Source: Coriaria nepalensis (Eukaryota > Streptophyta > Magnoliopsida > Cucurbitales > Coriariaceae). From it: a DNA stretch of 64,000 nt. The notes below the pieces were generated by a model. That model made no database searches. It saw only the letters and a program-made list of their open reading frames with translations, and was not told where the DNA came from. Position 1 is the first letter of the stretch, and every line of letters starts with the position of its first letter. Below, in pieces: positions 22,682 to 34,904 of this stretch. A program made the translations under genes and the position numbers. Location of the stretch: positions 8,799,001 to 8,863,000 of the forward strand of contig CP114487.1 of NCBI GenBank assembly GCA_027186245.1, read 5' to 3'.

Positions 22682-24689
22682 ATGGAGGATGAAAACGGAC
22701 TTGAGCTTAGCTTGGGCCTATCATGTGGGGGATCATCTATCAAACCTAAAGGTAAAAATGGTAGCTCCACGGATTTAAGAGCTGAAGAAAGCAGCGACAG
22801 AGGCAGTAAAATAGTAGATGATTTTAAGAACTTCCTTCATGGTGGGACACAAATTCAAGACCCAGGTACCGGACCCTTGAAGAGTAATAACAATAATAGT
22901 AAACCTAGAGATAACTTCTTCAGCGACCTTTCAAATAACAACAAGAAGTCCATAGAAGCCGAGGAAGAAAAACATCTGGACATGAGTAACAAGCGCAAGT
23001 TGTTATTACACGAAAGGGAATCATCGCATCATAACAACTTACATGAAAAAACGAGATCTCCCTTCATTTCTCTAACTGAGGAAGGTTCCACAGCAGAAAA
23101 CGAGGATGTGGCGGAATCTGAAGTGGAAGGTTCCACCTCAAGGCTGTTCTCATCATCCCAAAATGAAGACAGCTCCAAGCGATACAAAGCCATTGAACAA
23201 AATTCGTCTGATCTACCAAAGGAGATTGTCCGAGGTGTTACTGATTCAGGTGGGTTGGACTTGAACGGGCATAAGAGGTTTAACGGATCATCCGATAATG
23301 AATTCAAGCTTGGAAATTTATCATATGCAGTTCCTTTTTCTAGCCAAACTACTGTGAACATGATGAATAATGTCCAGCCAAATTCTGTTGGTGGGCCTGG
23401 GGGGCCGATTGGTAGCTACTCTCTACCTGGGATTATGCAGGTGTTGAATAATACTAGTAGTGCAAATGGTAGTGAGCAGGCGGGTCCCCATAATCTGAAG
23501 AGTCCCGGTAATTTGTCTCTTACTTTCGGGTATCCACCTGTGCAGCTTCCCACTATGGACAAAGATAATTCTTGGGGTTTGGTTTCTCATTCTTCTCAAC
23601 AACAGTTCCATAATCTCTATTCCGGTAGGGGTCCACCTAATTCAGGTAAATCTTGGGGTTTGATATATTGCAAATAGATTTTGAAGAGAATATGTTTCTA
23701 AAAAATGAGCCCTTTTTGTAGGAGACGTATTTACTTGTTCAGTTTTCTGGGGAGATATGTTGATTTAACAGAAACAAATTAAAGGGTTCTTTCATGCATA
23801 CATTTTTCCTTCAATTATATTTCCTGCTTTTAAAGGGCTTGATTTAGCATTTGAAGAAAAACCAAAGTTTGTTCAACTGTACTTTTAGTTAGATTGCATT
23901 ATTTTGGGTTTTCCATTCGGTTTAGCATCTGAGACATCTAGTTTTTGGTGGGCCAAAACTGGATTTTAGATCCAGTTAGTCTTGAACATTTGAAATCCCG
24001 TTTGGATTTAATTTCATATGAAACTTTACATCAATTTAAATCTAATATTACCATTAGAAAATCAACTTCAAAAATCCTGTTCTAATACTGCGAAGGCAAA
24101 CTAAGCCTTGGAACCAAATTGGAAAAGTTATAATTTAAGACGAACACTTTCCTTTCATATGCATGAGTGTGTTTGCTTTACATGCAAGTTATTCAATTTG
24201 GTTGATCCATTTTTGGATGCAGAGTTTGAGGGGAGGACATTAGAGCCCACCAACGTCGACAACAAACAGCTTGGGATTGAAGAAGGCCCATCTACTCAGC
24301 TGAAAGAAGACGTGAAAGGAAGCAACTTAAACCTTGGTAGGCCTAAAGATCCACCATCCGAACGATCAACAGCTGAAGGTTCATCCTCTTCCCCCCTTGA
24401 CTTCTCAGCTATAAAGCCCGGAATTGCTGCAGAGATCAAATTTGGTGGGTCCGGTTCATACCCAAATCTACCTTGGGTTTCCACAACAGGCCCGAAAGGC
24501 CGGACCATCTCAGGTGTAACTTACCGGTTCAATGCAAACCAGATCAGGATTGTCTGTGCTTGCCATGGAACCCACATGTCCCCGGAAGAGTTTGTTAGAC
24601 ATGCCGGTGAAGAGAATGCTAATCCGGAGAGTGATAATGGTTCGGCCACTTTCCCTAACAACAACCCTGCTGCCTCAGCCCAGAGCTGA
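22682..24689 (+). CDS. NINJA: NINJA, TOPLESS adaptor of jasmonate repression
   Basis: Two coding exons (22682-23645 and 24223-24689) join across a 577-bp intron (TCAG|GTAAA ... GCAG|AGTTT) to 476 residues. The protein opens with MEDENGLELSLGLSCGG, holding the EAR motif LELSLGL that binds TOPLESS. A middle NINJA-B region contains the NKRKLL basic cluster (likely nuclear signal) and EGSTAENEDVAESEVEGS. The C-terminal domain of about residues 390-455 (PNLPWVSTTGPKGRTISGVT ... CACHGTHMSPEEFVRHA) is the part that binds the TIFY domain of JAZ proteins in Arabidopsis (family knowledge). NINJA links JAZ to TPL to silence MYC targets until jasmonate triggers JAZ loss. If intron 1 were read through, the product would stop soon after SGKSWG and lack the JAZ-binding domain. 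Confidence 0.95.
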
Positions 24690-26205
24690 TCTTGGGGAGA
24701 TTTAAGAATTATGTATGGAGATGGGATTTAGGCAAAATTTGGGATTCGAAAAGTTTTATCTTGTATAATGTTGTATGGTTTCTGCAATATAAATATTTTG
24801 CAGGTGTATTTAATAATGTTTTTCAAGTATTTGCCTCCCTAGTCAAATAATCATATTATTAAGCATTTATTTGTGTAGACCAGTCTTCTATTTAGTAGCT
24901 TTGAATGCATTTTTTTATTATCTCCTTGTGTTCATGCAACATTCACGTTTCATGTATTAAGCTTCTATAGATTGTATTAGCATCCATATTTTAATTCTAT
25001 ACTAAACTATATGATTTATATATATATATATATATATATCATATATTATATTAACATGTATCGATAATCCTCCATGTGCATCCTTAGGAAACTCTGCCGC
25101 ATTTTTCTGTTTGTCTGCGCTCACATTAAGGTTACCTACAAATGAGAGAAGACATGCCCCTTGGCTCCTATAGCAATGGCTACTTCTCTTTATTCATCTT
25201 CTAGGCATAACATATATAGTTCACAAACTCTATATATGTATATAGCTCTCCAAAATAAACGTTCTAAGAACTCCATACTTCTCAAATTTAATTTGCTTTT
25301 AATTAAATATTAGTTCAATGAATTCACACAAATGAAGTTTGGAGACATTTTTACGTATTTTTATTTCAAAATATATTTTTACATTTCAAAACATATTTTT
25401 ATAAAAAAAAAATATTTTAACACTCAAAAATAATTATCAAACGACCGTGAAAGAAAACAAAACAGTGAAAATAATTTTAAGTGAAAATATATTATTGGAA
25501 GAACAAAAATCATATCAAAAGTTATTACCTAATAATTGCCTATTTTCTATATTTAGATTCCAAAAATTGGAATGCTTTCCAAACAGGGCCTTAAGTATTC
25601 AAAAATCCGGTGAACCAAATTTTGAACATGGTATTTCCATTATTGTCTTCACACGTTTACAGTGCATTTGAGTAGATATCTTAATGTAGTTTAAGAGAAA
25701 ATTTTTTAGTTTATAATCATAAAATATAGTTTAAATCCAAATGATTTAGTTAGAATCCTACCTAAATTTCGCAGATGATCCTTAAACTCCACAATTATCT
25801 AATTTGCCGACCACTAATTGAGGTGTGAGAGCTACTTAAACCTGTCCCCACCTTCTACTTGTGAAATTGGTTGGCGTGCAACTCTACATAATTCAACAAT
25901 AATACTAGAATAGTTAGTAACTATCAAGTTGGCTGGCTTTGACAATAGCCTCTATGTGCATATCCATAGTATTGAGACATTAAGACAACCAAAAAGACAA
26001 ATCAAACCTTGTCCTTTCTAACTATCAAATGCATCAAAATTTGACTTCTAACTCCCCAAAAGAGAGATTCTCTTAATTAGTTGTCTCATAAATTGTTTCA
26101 AGGGACAATGTGAACAGCATGATAAAAACACAATATGAGATTCACGTGTTAGTAGTATGTAATTCCTTTTCTTGCAAAATTCTTGGTGAAGTATATCACT
26201 AAGGA
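24690..26205. other. Intergenic: NINJA 3' flank, decayed repeat, ATL promoter
   Basis: The first 150 bases are the NINJA 3' end. A TA microsatellite lies at 25018-25039. At about 25290-25600 an A/T-rich segment ends in CCAAACAGGGCCTTAAG, the kind of terminus seen on plant MITEs, but I could not find its partner. The rest shows nothing and would hold the promoter of the next gene. Confidence 0.4.
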
Positions 26206-26241
26206 ATGCGAAAATTTCCCGAGATCCAACCGATCGATCGC

Positions 26242-27426
26242 ATGAACCGATTTATCCCGATCATCCTAACTTTGATCATCATCGCCTCCTCGCCTTTTTA
26301 TGTAACGGGTCAAGGGCCTATCCTGGGAGGCGGGGCTGCTGGGCGGGTCCCACTGAATGTTACGATCGGAGTATTCTCTATTATGTTATCAATGACTTTT
26401 ATTCTACTTATCTACACAAAATTGTGCCATAGGAGACCTCAGTTAGTCGATGGAAGTTCACGAAACCAACTCGGATTCGATCTTCTTAGATCGAGCTCAA
26501 GATTATCGGGGATCGACAAGAATGTGATTGACTCACTTCCTTACTTCAAATTCTCGTCCCTTAAAGGATCAAGGAAAGGACTTGAATGTTCCGTTTGCTT
26601 ATCCAAATTTGAAGATATAGAAATTCTCCGTTTACTCCCGAAATGCAAGCATGCTTTTCACATCAATTGTATCGATCATTGGCTTGAAAAACACTCTACT
26701 TGTCCTCTATGCCGGCATAGAGTGAGTGTCAATGATGTTTCATTATTTACCTATTCTAATAGTATGATGTATTTGTGCAACAGTAGACAAGATTCGGGCC
26801 TTGAACTCTTTGTCCGGCGTGAAGAAGAGAATCTGGGATCTTCTAGAATATTCAATTTAGGGAGAAGCTTTAGAAAATTTGGAAACGGAATTAGTAACGA
26901 CGAGGAAGTGTTGATCCAAGAAAATAATGATCATGAAGAAAATGATAAGGTTGTTTTACACAAGCATAACCACAAGATTATTGCATCCGATTTTGTGTTC
27001 CAAAATCGATGGAGTGATGTCAGTTCCTCGGATCTCATGTTCCTGAACACAGAAATGCTTGGGTCTATGTCTAGTGATAGATTCTTGGCTATTGACACAA
27101 AGAAAGAGATTGAAAATGGACATATTAATAAGACGTTGTTTGAGGAGAGCAAAATTAGCGCTATGGAATCTAAAGCAAGTACTTCACGAATTATGGATTC
27201 AAGTGAGAGAAGATCGGTTTCGGAAATCACGGTTTTTTCGAGATTTGATGGATTAAGAAATATAAACAGAATAAGAGAGAGTTCTATGGTTGAAGAAAAG
27301 AACGTGAGACATGAAAGAATGAGGCAGCTTTGGTTGCCTATTGCAAGAAGAACAGTGCACTGGTTTGCTAATAGAGAAATAAGGTCTCAACAGTCTCCCA
27401 ACTCAAATCGGCCATCAGAAGTGTAG
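26242..27426 (+). CDS. ATL-family RING-H2 E3 ubiquitin ligase (ATL42/ATL12-like), copy 1
   Basis: Intronless, 394 residues from the ATG at 26242. I prefer this start over the in-frame ATG at 26206 because it puts a hydrophobic signal peptide (MNRFIPIILTLIIIASS) at the N-terminus. A transmembrane helix follows at about 39-59, then the GLD-type motif SGIDKNVIDSLPYFKFS. The RING-H2 finger at about 115-156 has C-x2-C-x15-C-x-H-x2-H-x2-C-x10-C-x2-C, with all eight zinc ligands and the Trp of DHWLEKH that contacts the E2. The long tail shares blocks with the second copy (HKHNHKII, SSSDLMFLNTEMLG, ERRSVSEIT, IARRTV-WFANRE). ATL proteins ubiquitinate targets at endomembranes, often in defence or C/N responses. 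The substrate is unknown. Confidence 0.93.
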   Translation: MNRFIPIILTLIIIASSPFYVTGQGPILGGGAAGRVPLNVTIGVFSIMLSMTFILLIYTKLCHRRPQLVDGSSRNQLGFDLLRSSSRLSGIDKNVIDSLPYFKFSSLKGSRKGLECSVCLSKFEDIEILRLLPKCKHAFHINCIDHWLEKHSTCPLCRHRVSVNDVSLFTYSNSMMYLCNSRQDSGLELFVRREEENLGSSRIFNLGRSFRKFGNGISNDEEVLIQENNDHEENDKVVLHKHNHKIIASDFVFQNRWSDVSSSDLMFLNTEMLGSMSSDRFLAIDTKKEIENGHINKTLFEESKISAMESKASTSRIMDSSERRSVSEITVFSRFDGLRNINRIRESSMVEEKNVRHERMRQLWLPIARRTVHWFANREIRSQQSPNSNRPSEV

Positions 27427-27639
27427 AAGCTTCGGGTCCGGGGCCAGCCTTTTCGCTTTGTTTGGTATCTAATTACGTATGTTGGTAACTGCTAATACCT
27501 CAAATTAATTAGGGCCCAATTAGTTACACATAATGTTGTTTTAGACTGTAATACGAATTACGATGTACATATACAAAGTCAAAGAGTAAGTAACATGCTT
27601 GCTTTCAATCATTTCATGATCTTATCTAAATATATTAGT

Positions 27640-28270
27640 TGAAAATTTTCGAATCGAATCAAAAATTAAATTTTTGGTTTCTTTAAGATTTAATTTAATA
27701 AATTAATATATTATATGTATTAATATAGTTAATTAAATTTAAAATTAATTTATGAAATTAACGGATTAATACATCCGATCGGTTTTTTCGACATAAAATA
27801 TATAAATTGGCCTCCTCCTTTTTGAAAAAATCATTTAGAAAATGATTTTCTCATCAAATCATCTCTAGAGTTCTAAATTTCATAGTGATATTGTTTGCTA
27901 GTTTGAGAGTTCGCTGAAAATATTTAGTATTCTAATTAAATATTCTTCATTCTATTGTATCATGTGAAATAGATGACGGTCCGAATTTATTTTAAGGACA
28001 TTGTGAAAGCTTACAGACCTCAGAATCTCTCGTCTTAATCTGATTCGAACATTTATATATTGCTTTTCATTTTATTTTTATTTCCAGATTATGCTTCTCT
28101 TTTATTTATGTTTAATGTTATGCTTTACAAACTCTAATTCCTTACAACTTTCATATTCAAATCACGGATCTATTGTTTATATTCATATATGGTTCAAGAT
28201 ATTATGTTTACTTTTTATTGCATTTTTAATTTAATTATTTTATTACATATAATTATTATTTAAACTAACA
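27640..28270 (+). repeat. 5' LTR of the copia element
   Basis: Starts TTGAAAATTTTCGAAT and ends near TTTAAACTAACA. It matches 33094-33706 along its whole length, sharing for example the CCGATCGGTTT block, a TATA-like ATAAAATATATAAATTGG block and GATCTATTGTTTATATTCAT. It is about 20 bp longer because of an AT-rich insertion near its end. The exact borders are uncertain by a few bases. Confidence 0.82.
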
Positions 28271-28928
28271 ACTTAAGACAAATTCATTACAGAATAATCA
28301 TGATAACATCCCTTGAGCAAAACAATATAATCTTGATTAACGATTAAATTAATACATAATATAATAGACTTTGTCAGATATCAATTTATATATATCTATA
28401 TTAAGTGTGATTACTGTGATTACTGTTCTTCATATTTGCTACATATAGTGTAAATGGAGGACATTTAGTTAATGAAATATGAATTGGCTAACTAATTATT
28501 ATATAGCATGGAACAATACAATAAATTGTATTGTATAATGGTTTATATAGTAAATAGATTTGATTTACTCAGAAAACAAACTTCAATGATATTGTTCACT
28601 GTTTTATGTTCTTGTATTATACAATACATTAAAATCGGTATGAATTCTGATGTTGATATTGCTATATATATTGATTTACAATATGATGGTTTTATAGAAT
28701 ATGTAATAATATACAGTGATATTGGTTATATATATGCATATTCATATATTAAAAAGATTTTTCGATGTGTGATTTGTTTTTGAAGTTTAATGTATGATTT
28801 CAATAGGTACGTGGTTATAGATAAAAAAATATTGAATTAATATATAATCTTCCAATTTGATTGTGTTTGCTTACTAATTCAATAAAGTAGAATTAATTGA
28901 GTTTATACATTAGTTCAAATTTTTATGC

Positions 28929-29806
28929 AAGGTATGTACATGGTGCGGTTTCGGCACCGCACTACACTGAAATTTGGCGATGCACACCACCTGACATCAT
29001 ACCGTATTATTGTATTTTAGATATCGCACCGACTGTACCGTACTAGTGAAATTCAATGCGGTTTGTGGTCGATTGCGGTGCGGTGTGTAATTTTTAATTT
29101 TTTTTTTAAATTTAATGACAAAAAAAATATTTTTTTAGTTGCATAATAATATCATAACTTTCAGTTTACTTGACGGGTTGATGAAGCTTTTGACTCGTCG
29201 AGTATCATAACCTATTGTTTACTCGATAAGTCAATTGGGTCATCGACCCGTCGAATATCATAACTTTTTTTTACTTGATGGGTCGATGGAGCCTTCAACC
29301 CTCTGAGTATCATAGTGCACTATTAAGGTTTTACTACACACGAAGAGAATGGATGAAAAAATGCAGCGAAGAGAGCTTCCGACAAATGTAGATCATGGCA
29401 GACATATGTTGCGCTTCCTATTCCAACCAGCCATGAGAAGATGGAGAAAATGGAGGATATGCTTGCTTTCGACAGAGAGAGAGAGTCTCACACAGTTGGT
29501 AGCTTGTCGATCGGCAGTAGGAACGGCTGAGGCGAAGACAGGGGAGGCTATTGCTTCCGTTCGATTTGATGAGAGAGAGGGGGAGGGCTTGTATCAGCAG
29601 AAAAAAGGGTTTCATATTTTTATTTATTTTATAAATAAACGATATTATTATAAACATATATCAAGGCCGCGCTCATCAACCGGATAAAAACTGCACTGCA
29701 CTGTAGATTTAGTTATCGGGCCTCAACTAAAATAATAAAATATTTATAAAATCTAATCGCACAAACATGTTGTTTGATCTGATTCAGAGCCCCTTGCTCA
29801 CCCCTA
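28929..29806. mobile_element. hAT-like non-autonomous insertion nested in the copia element
   Basis: The 878-bp segment is bordered by TTTTATGC (28921-28928) and CTTTATGC (29807-29814), a 7-of-8 match of the 8-bp length that hAT elements duplicate on insertion. Its ends, AAGGTATGTACA and GCTCACCCCTAC read in reverse, agree at about 7 of 11 positions and resemble the plant hAT end TAGGGGTGAGCA. GC-rich GTGCGG/CCGCAC words follow inside the left end, as in such elements. No transposase was found. An open stretch at 29349-29687 has no recognisable domain. Confidence 0.5.
29170..29325. repeat. Three imperfect tandem palindromic units
   Basis: A unit of about 55 bp repeats about three times. Each contains a TACTYGAYRGGTYGATG-like word and its inverse (CGACCCGTCGA) and ends in TATCATA. 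It lies within the hAT-like insertion. Confidence 0.6.
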
Positions 29807-31410
29807 CTTTATGCTAATAGTTATTTGCATTGTATGCAGTAAAGGATAAATAATTTTACATTAAACAGTTTTGAATTTTAGATTCAAACTGTTTATATAC
29901 TGTGTTTATATAATAGTGAAATTAATTGTATGTAATGGAGATTAATTAATATTTTAATTATAACGTTTGGATTAAAATATGAATTGAACATATAAATATA
30001 TTATGGTTATTATTGTAATCGATTGATGTATAATTGACAAGTATAATTATATTACAATTATTGTATGGTATTATAAACAAATTTTGTAACAGTTTTATAA
30101 ATAAATATTATAACAGTTTAATAATTAAAGTTAGTAATATTTTCAAATTTAATTGAGCATTTTACGATTGAAGTTTGTAACAGTTTCAAATTTAATTAAT
30201 CGGTTTGTAATTAATAATGGTTTCCGGGTAATGATTTTGAAATAAATATGTGTAACCTCTTTATGATTAATTTTTAACTATTAAAATTCAATTCACAATA
30301 TTCCGAATTTAATTCGTAATAATTTGGAAAATTAATTCTAATGGTTTATTAAACTTGTATTGACTAGGTTAGTAACAGTCTTTCAAATTAATTGAATACA
30401 TATTTTCAATTAGTAGTGCTTTATTAAGGTTTTAAAATATTTATTATATGGTTTATTATCTTGTAAGGATTAACCATTAATAGGAACGATTTGAAATGAG
30501 AATGAGAAGGGTTCGTTTGACAGGGAATTGCACCAAAAAAAGCCAGGGAACTCTCCAATGCTTTCTTGCATTGCAGAGGGATTAACACCCTAATGTTATC
30601 AGCTCACAAAGCATGATGAGTAATTGATTAGATTCAGGAACGTTCCTGCGAAGAAACACTTATGATACTAAAACTCATATCTTATCGAGCATATTATCCC
30701 ATTTTAAAATTAGTTTATTCTGCAGACGAAAATGCTCGAAATCAAATTGGATGGTTTCCGAAATTAATTCATATGCATATGATATTAATTCATAGAGATT
30801 TCAAAATATAATGGCTTTTAACGATTTTATTTTGAAGGTGTAACTGCAATCTATTTACAACTTATTAAATCCTTTACAAACTTTAATGATTTATAACTGT
30901 TTAGTTACTAAAATACATATATCAATGTGCCTGTAATTTCATAAATAGAGTTTGAAAGTAGCTAATGAGCTGCTACTATCGAGATGACCCCTTTAGTCAC
31001 TTAAATCACTTCTACTGTGGTTCTTCCTTGGAACCATAGTGAAAAACTTAAGAAATTAAATGGATATAATTCAAAAAGTGGCAACAACAAATATTGTTAT
31101 ACCTTACTACCAAAATCTTGTGAGATTCTTAAAGGAAAGTGATCCTTTGCTCAAAGCTGATGAGCATGATATCCAAGCATCAACAACACTGAGCATGATA
31201 TCCAAGCCATCTGTGTTGTTGATGCTTGAAATCATTCCAATTTTATGTGTCGGAACTATGTGATGAATAGTTTAACCAATTCCTTGTACATTATGTATAG
31301 TATAAGGAAAACAACTAAGGAGCTACGGTATGCCTTATATCATTAATATAAGTTCGAGGATGCGGGTAGAAAGACAACTATCGTATGATGTTTCCTTGAC
31401 TATAAAATAG

Positions 31411-31660
31411 TGGATTTTAAGATTGTAGTTAGTCAGGTTCAAGAACTTCAAATAATTTTGCACGTGATTCATTCTGAGGGGATGGCATTGAGTGAAACTT
31501 TCTAAGTGGATGCTATCATTGAAAAGCTACCACCAAGATATAAGGATTTCAAGAACTGCCTTATGCATAACGAAAGGAGAAGTATATCAAATTTGGTTAT
31601 TCGACTTTGAATCGAAGAAGACAATCAAATTATGATAAGAAATGGATTATTCAACATGAG
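31411..31660 (+). pseudogene. Copia Gag remnant
   Basis: The plus strand reads VSQVQELQIILHVIHSEGMA, then AIIEKLPPRYKDFKNCL and EEDNQ, the typical middle of plant Ty1/copia Gag (UBN2-type). At least two in-frame stops interrupt it (after LSETF and after VIRL). A frame at 31060-31263 just upstream may be the ruined N-terminal Gag, but it is not recognisable. Confidence 0.75.
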
Positions 31661-32394
31661 GCAAAGGCTAATGTTGTGGAATATGGTCAAGGTTCCAGAA
31701 GGACCAACAAATGGTCTAAGTTGGGACCGAAAAGAGGAGTCTCGAAAAAGTAAACCAAGTTTCAAGGGATTTTAGGCTCTGGAAGAAGAAATCAAGCCAA
31801 TAAGCAAATATGGGAAACAACATTACTCAAGATGTCTCAGACCTTGATCTCTTAGCTTAGTTGAGTTTTGTCTAAAATAGGGAAAATTTATGGATGAGCT
31901 TGTAAGCTAAATGAAATGTAATGATCTTTTGAAAAATAAATAAAATAAAGCTAACTTTTTTATTAGTTGCTTGTGTTTTTCTTTTCTATAACATGCTATA
32001 TTATAATGTGTTAATTATGATTATATGCATAGAATAATTAACACAAATCATGTACCAAACTTTCACATAAGACAATAAATAAGGTCATCGTTGAAAATGA
32101 ATACCAAACTTCTTGGTTTAATCTATAGAAAAAATATGTTATCTTTGAACATATATTTGTGAGAAGGTTCAAAATGGAACCAAGTTTAAACAAACCATAG
32201 AGTTTATCATTTGAGATACTTATGATCAAGAACAAGAAAATGAATAAAAGATTGATAGAATCTTGACTTAACAAAAGCTCTAAGACATAAGATCTTATGG
32301 TTTGAAATTTTATTGTTAGAAGATGAATTTCAAAGCTTTAAGGAAGTTATAAATTCATTTGAAAAAGCTTTAGTAAACTATTCTCAAGAGTTAT

Positions 32395-32480
32395 CCATGG
32401 ATAACATTGTCAATCCGCTTACCAAAAGGTTAAAATAAAGAGTTAGTTAAAAAGTTATTAAGGAGAATTGACTAAAGCCC
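32395..32480 (+). pseudogene. Copia RNase H end remnant
   Basis: The plus strand reads SMDNIVNPLTKRL and then, after stops, a short basic tail. This matches the 'xxNxADPLTKxL' end of copia RNase H. It sits about 0.6 kb before the 3' LTR, as expected. Confidence 0.6.
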
Positions 32481-33093
32481 ATGAAAGGCTAAGTAAATAT
32501 AATGAAAACTCAACCTAGTTAACTAGAGATCGTAAGATCTAGGTTCAAAGAGACAACATAATTGTATACAACTTAATTAGATCATTGTAGGGATAAATCT
32601 TCTTGTCCATTTCTATGATGAAACAGTGCAGTGATGCCCATAAGAGAAAAGATAAGATATCTGTTTAATGATTCTTAAGCATTAGGAAATCCGAGCGGAG
32701 TACAACAGGTTACTTTTGATTAAGAATCACATATGTGAGAGAAAAGTGAGGTCGCTTATAAGGGAATTAACATAGGCTTAATTCCTTCTAGCTCTTGTAG
32801 AACCATAAAAATATTCAAGGTCAAAATGAACATAACAGTGAGAACTCAATTGTGTTAAGAAAGACTCTTATGTGAAGTATGTTATCGTTTACATGAATGA
32901 CATAACAGTTGAAGGACATCACATCTCCTGATTAGTTAATAAAGCCAATATACTTTTACAATGGAATATTCAAAGACCTGCCTACCTATCCTATATAGGT
33001 TTTAATTTACTAAACGCTATCACCAGGTAAAAATATTTTAATATCAAAATTATCCGTTTTTACAATCCGTTAATTTTCATTCATATAAGGGAT

Positions 33094-33706
33094 TGTTGAA
33101 AATTTTTGAATTGAATAAAAATTTAAATTTTCGGTTTCTTCAAGACTTAATTTAACAAATTAATATATATTAATATATATTAACGGGGCTAATTAAATTC
33201 ATAAATAATTTTATGAAACTGACGAATTCATGTGCATGAATCCGTCCGATCGGTTTCCTCCATATAAAACTTATAAATTGGGCTCCTCCTTTTGGAAAAA
33301 TCATTCAAAAAATGATTTCTTCCTCAAACCCTCTATAGAGTTTTCTAGCTTTAGAGTGAGTATTTTTCGTTCGATCGGTAGCTTTCTCATTCACCAGAAA
33401 TATTATTTGGTGTTCTACCTAAATATTTTTCATTTCATTGTATTTTAGAAAACAGATGGTATATGAGCCAAATTAGTTTTAAAGATAATGTAAAAGCTCA
33501 CAACATGTGTCATAATCTTTTCTTCCTAATCTGGTTTGAATATTTATATATTGTTCTCCATTTTCAAATTATGCTTCTTTTTTATTTCTGATTAATGCTA
33601 GTGCTTTACAAATTCTAATTCCTTCCAACTGTTATATTCAAATTTTACAGATCTATTGTTTATATTCATATACAGTTCATGATATTAATTATTATTTAAA
33701 CTAACA
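33094..33706 (+). repeat. 3' LTR of the copia element
   Basis: Direct repeat partner of 27640-28270. It follows a purine-rich ATAAGGGAT that may be the polypurine tract and begins TGTTGAAAAT. Confidence 0.82.
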
Positions 33707-34904
33707 ATATGATTGCTAGTTTTGGTTTTGTATGATGATACAAGTGAGTCATCTACAGTCTTAAATTGTACATGAGTAGTCTTTATCTTTCCCGTGTAAC
33801 ATAACGCAATTTTATCACCAAAATTCTCACACAAGTATAATTTGGTCTACAAGCACGGTATTCAAACTCGGAACATTATTATAGAGTTCAATCAATTGTT
33901 TGTAAATCTTAAAGAAGAAAAAAATCATGTTTGTATATTATATATGATCACATGATATATAAAATTTCATTATAATCATAAATATTATTTTTATATAATA
34001 AATAAAATTGATATTTATAATTAATATAAAATTTAATATATCATATAAACATATATTATATATATATATATAAATATTTAAAAAAAACTTTTAAAATTCC
34101 AATAAATTGAGTCGTAACTCCAGTTTGACCCATAAAATTCGCTCGACAAGCCAAACGCTGTCTCCAATTTACATCAAATACAAATATAAATGCACCAGCA
34201 ATTGTACACCCAGATACATAAATATGGAAAGAAAAGGGAGAAAAAAAAAGATGATTGTGGAATGCCCTACACATAAACATAATACACGCACATGCACGTG
34301 TACACAAGCAAAAGTCAAGCAAGCAATAAGCATGGGATTTTGTCTGCATCGCACTGCCCATGCAGTTTTTACTAGTGTGAGAGCAATTTACAACTCTGTC
34401 GAATTGCTGATGCTAGCCAGACCCAAGCAACTTCCCCCCCCCCCCCCCCCCCTCCCATCTTCGTTCTCTATAATAATGCATAACCCATGATGTCATTTCA
34501 GTACTAGAAAAAAAAAAGAAAAGAAAAGAAAAGAAAAGAAATGTCCAAAATTTTACTTTAAATTAATTAATTTATAATATTATGAGTATCTTACTGCCCA
34601 AGAAATGCCAACCCAGAAAGAACCCACAATTTTATCTTTTTCAATTACAAATCTCCCCATCATGCCATCACCACTCCATTTTTCAGGCTAATTTTTTTGA
34701 CATGAACAATTAAAAATAAATAATAAAATTAGTTTATCAAAGTCAATCACACCACAAATATGCCAAGAAAAAAAAAAAAAACTTAATAGAAATTTAGAAC
34801 CCACAATCTGCTTTATAATCCCACCAAAAACAGACTAGCTTTTCCCAAGATTGTGCAAGTTTTCTCTTTTTTCTTACTGGGGGAGCATGTAAATATAGGC
34901 AAAA
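33707..34904. other. Intergenic: copia flank to ATL copy 2 promoter
   Basis: AT-rich DNA with an AT microsatellite at about 34048-34072, a C19 run at 34434-34452 and (AAAAG)n at 34509-34541. Open frames around 34056-34490 are compositional. The last 150 bases before 34905 should hold the ATL promoter and leader. Confidence 0.45.
34434..34452 (+). repeat. C19 homopolymer
   Basis: Nineteen consecutive C in otherwise AT-rich DNA. The opposite strand is a potential G-quadruplex. Confidence 0.9.

Larger units (their letters stand above)
27640..33706 (+). mobile_element. Decayed Ty1/copia LTR retrotransposon
   Basis: Two diverged direct repeats of about 0.6 kb (27640-28270 and 33094-33706) flank a broken interior. 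Gag-like sequence at about 31410-31660 and an RNase H-like tail at about 32395-32470 are in the order and strand expected of a copia element. Only about 0.7 kb separates them, so most of pol (integrase and reverse transcriptase) is gone. No primer-binding site was found after the left LTR. The interior is further interrupted by a hAT-like insertion at 28929-29806. LTR mismatches and stops show an old, inactive copy lying between the two ATL paralogues. Confidence 0.8.

Noticed and set aside
29349..29687. A 112-codon frame in the hAT-like insertion
   Set aside because: No recognisable domain and no transposase motif; opposite-strand frames are equally open.
31060..31263. A 67-codon frame within the copia element
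   Set aside because: No match to Gag that I can see; kept only as part of the decayed element.
34056..34490. Cys/His-rich frames on both strands
   Set aside because: Compositional frames over CA/TG-rich and poly-C sequence, with no zinc-finger spacing.
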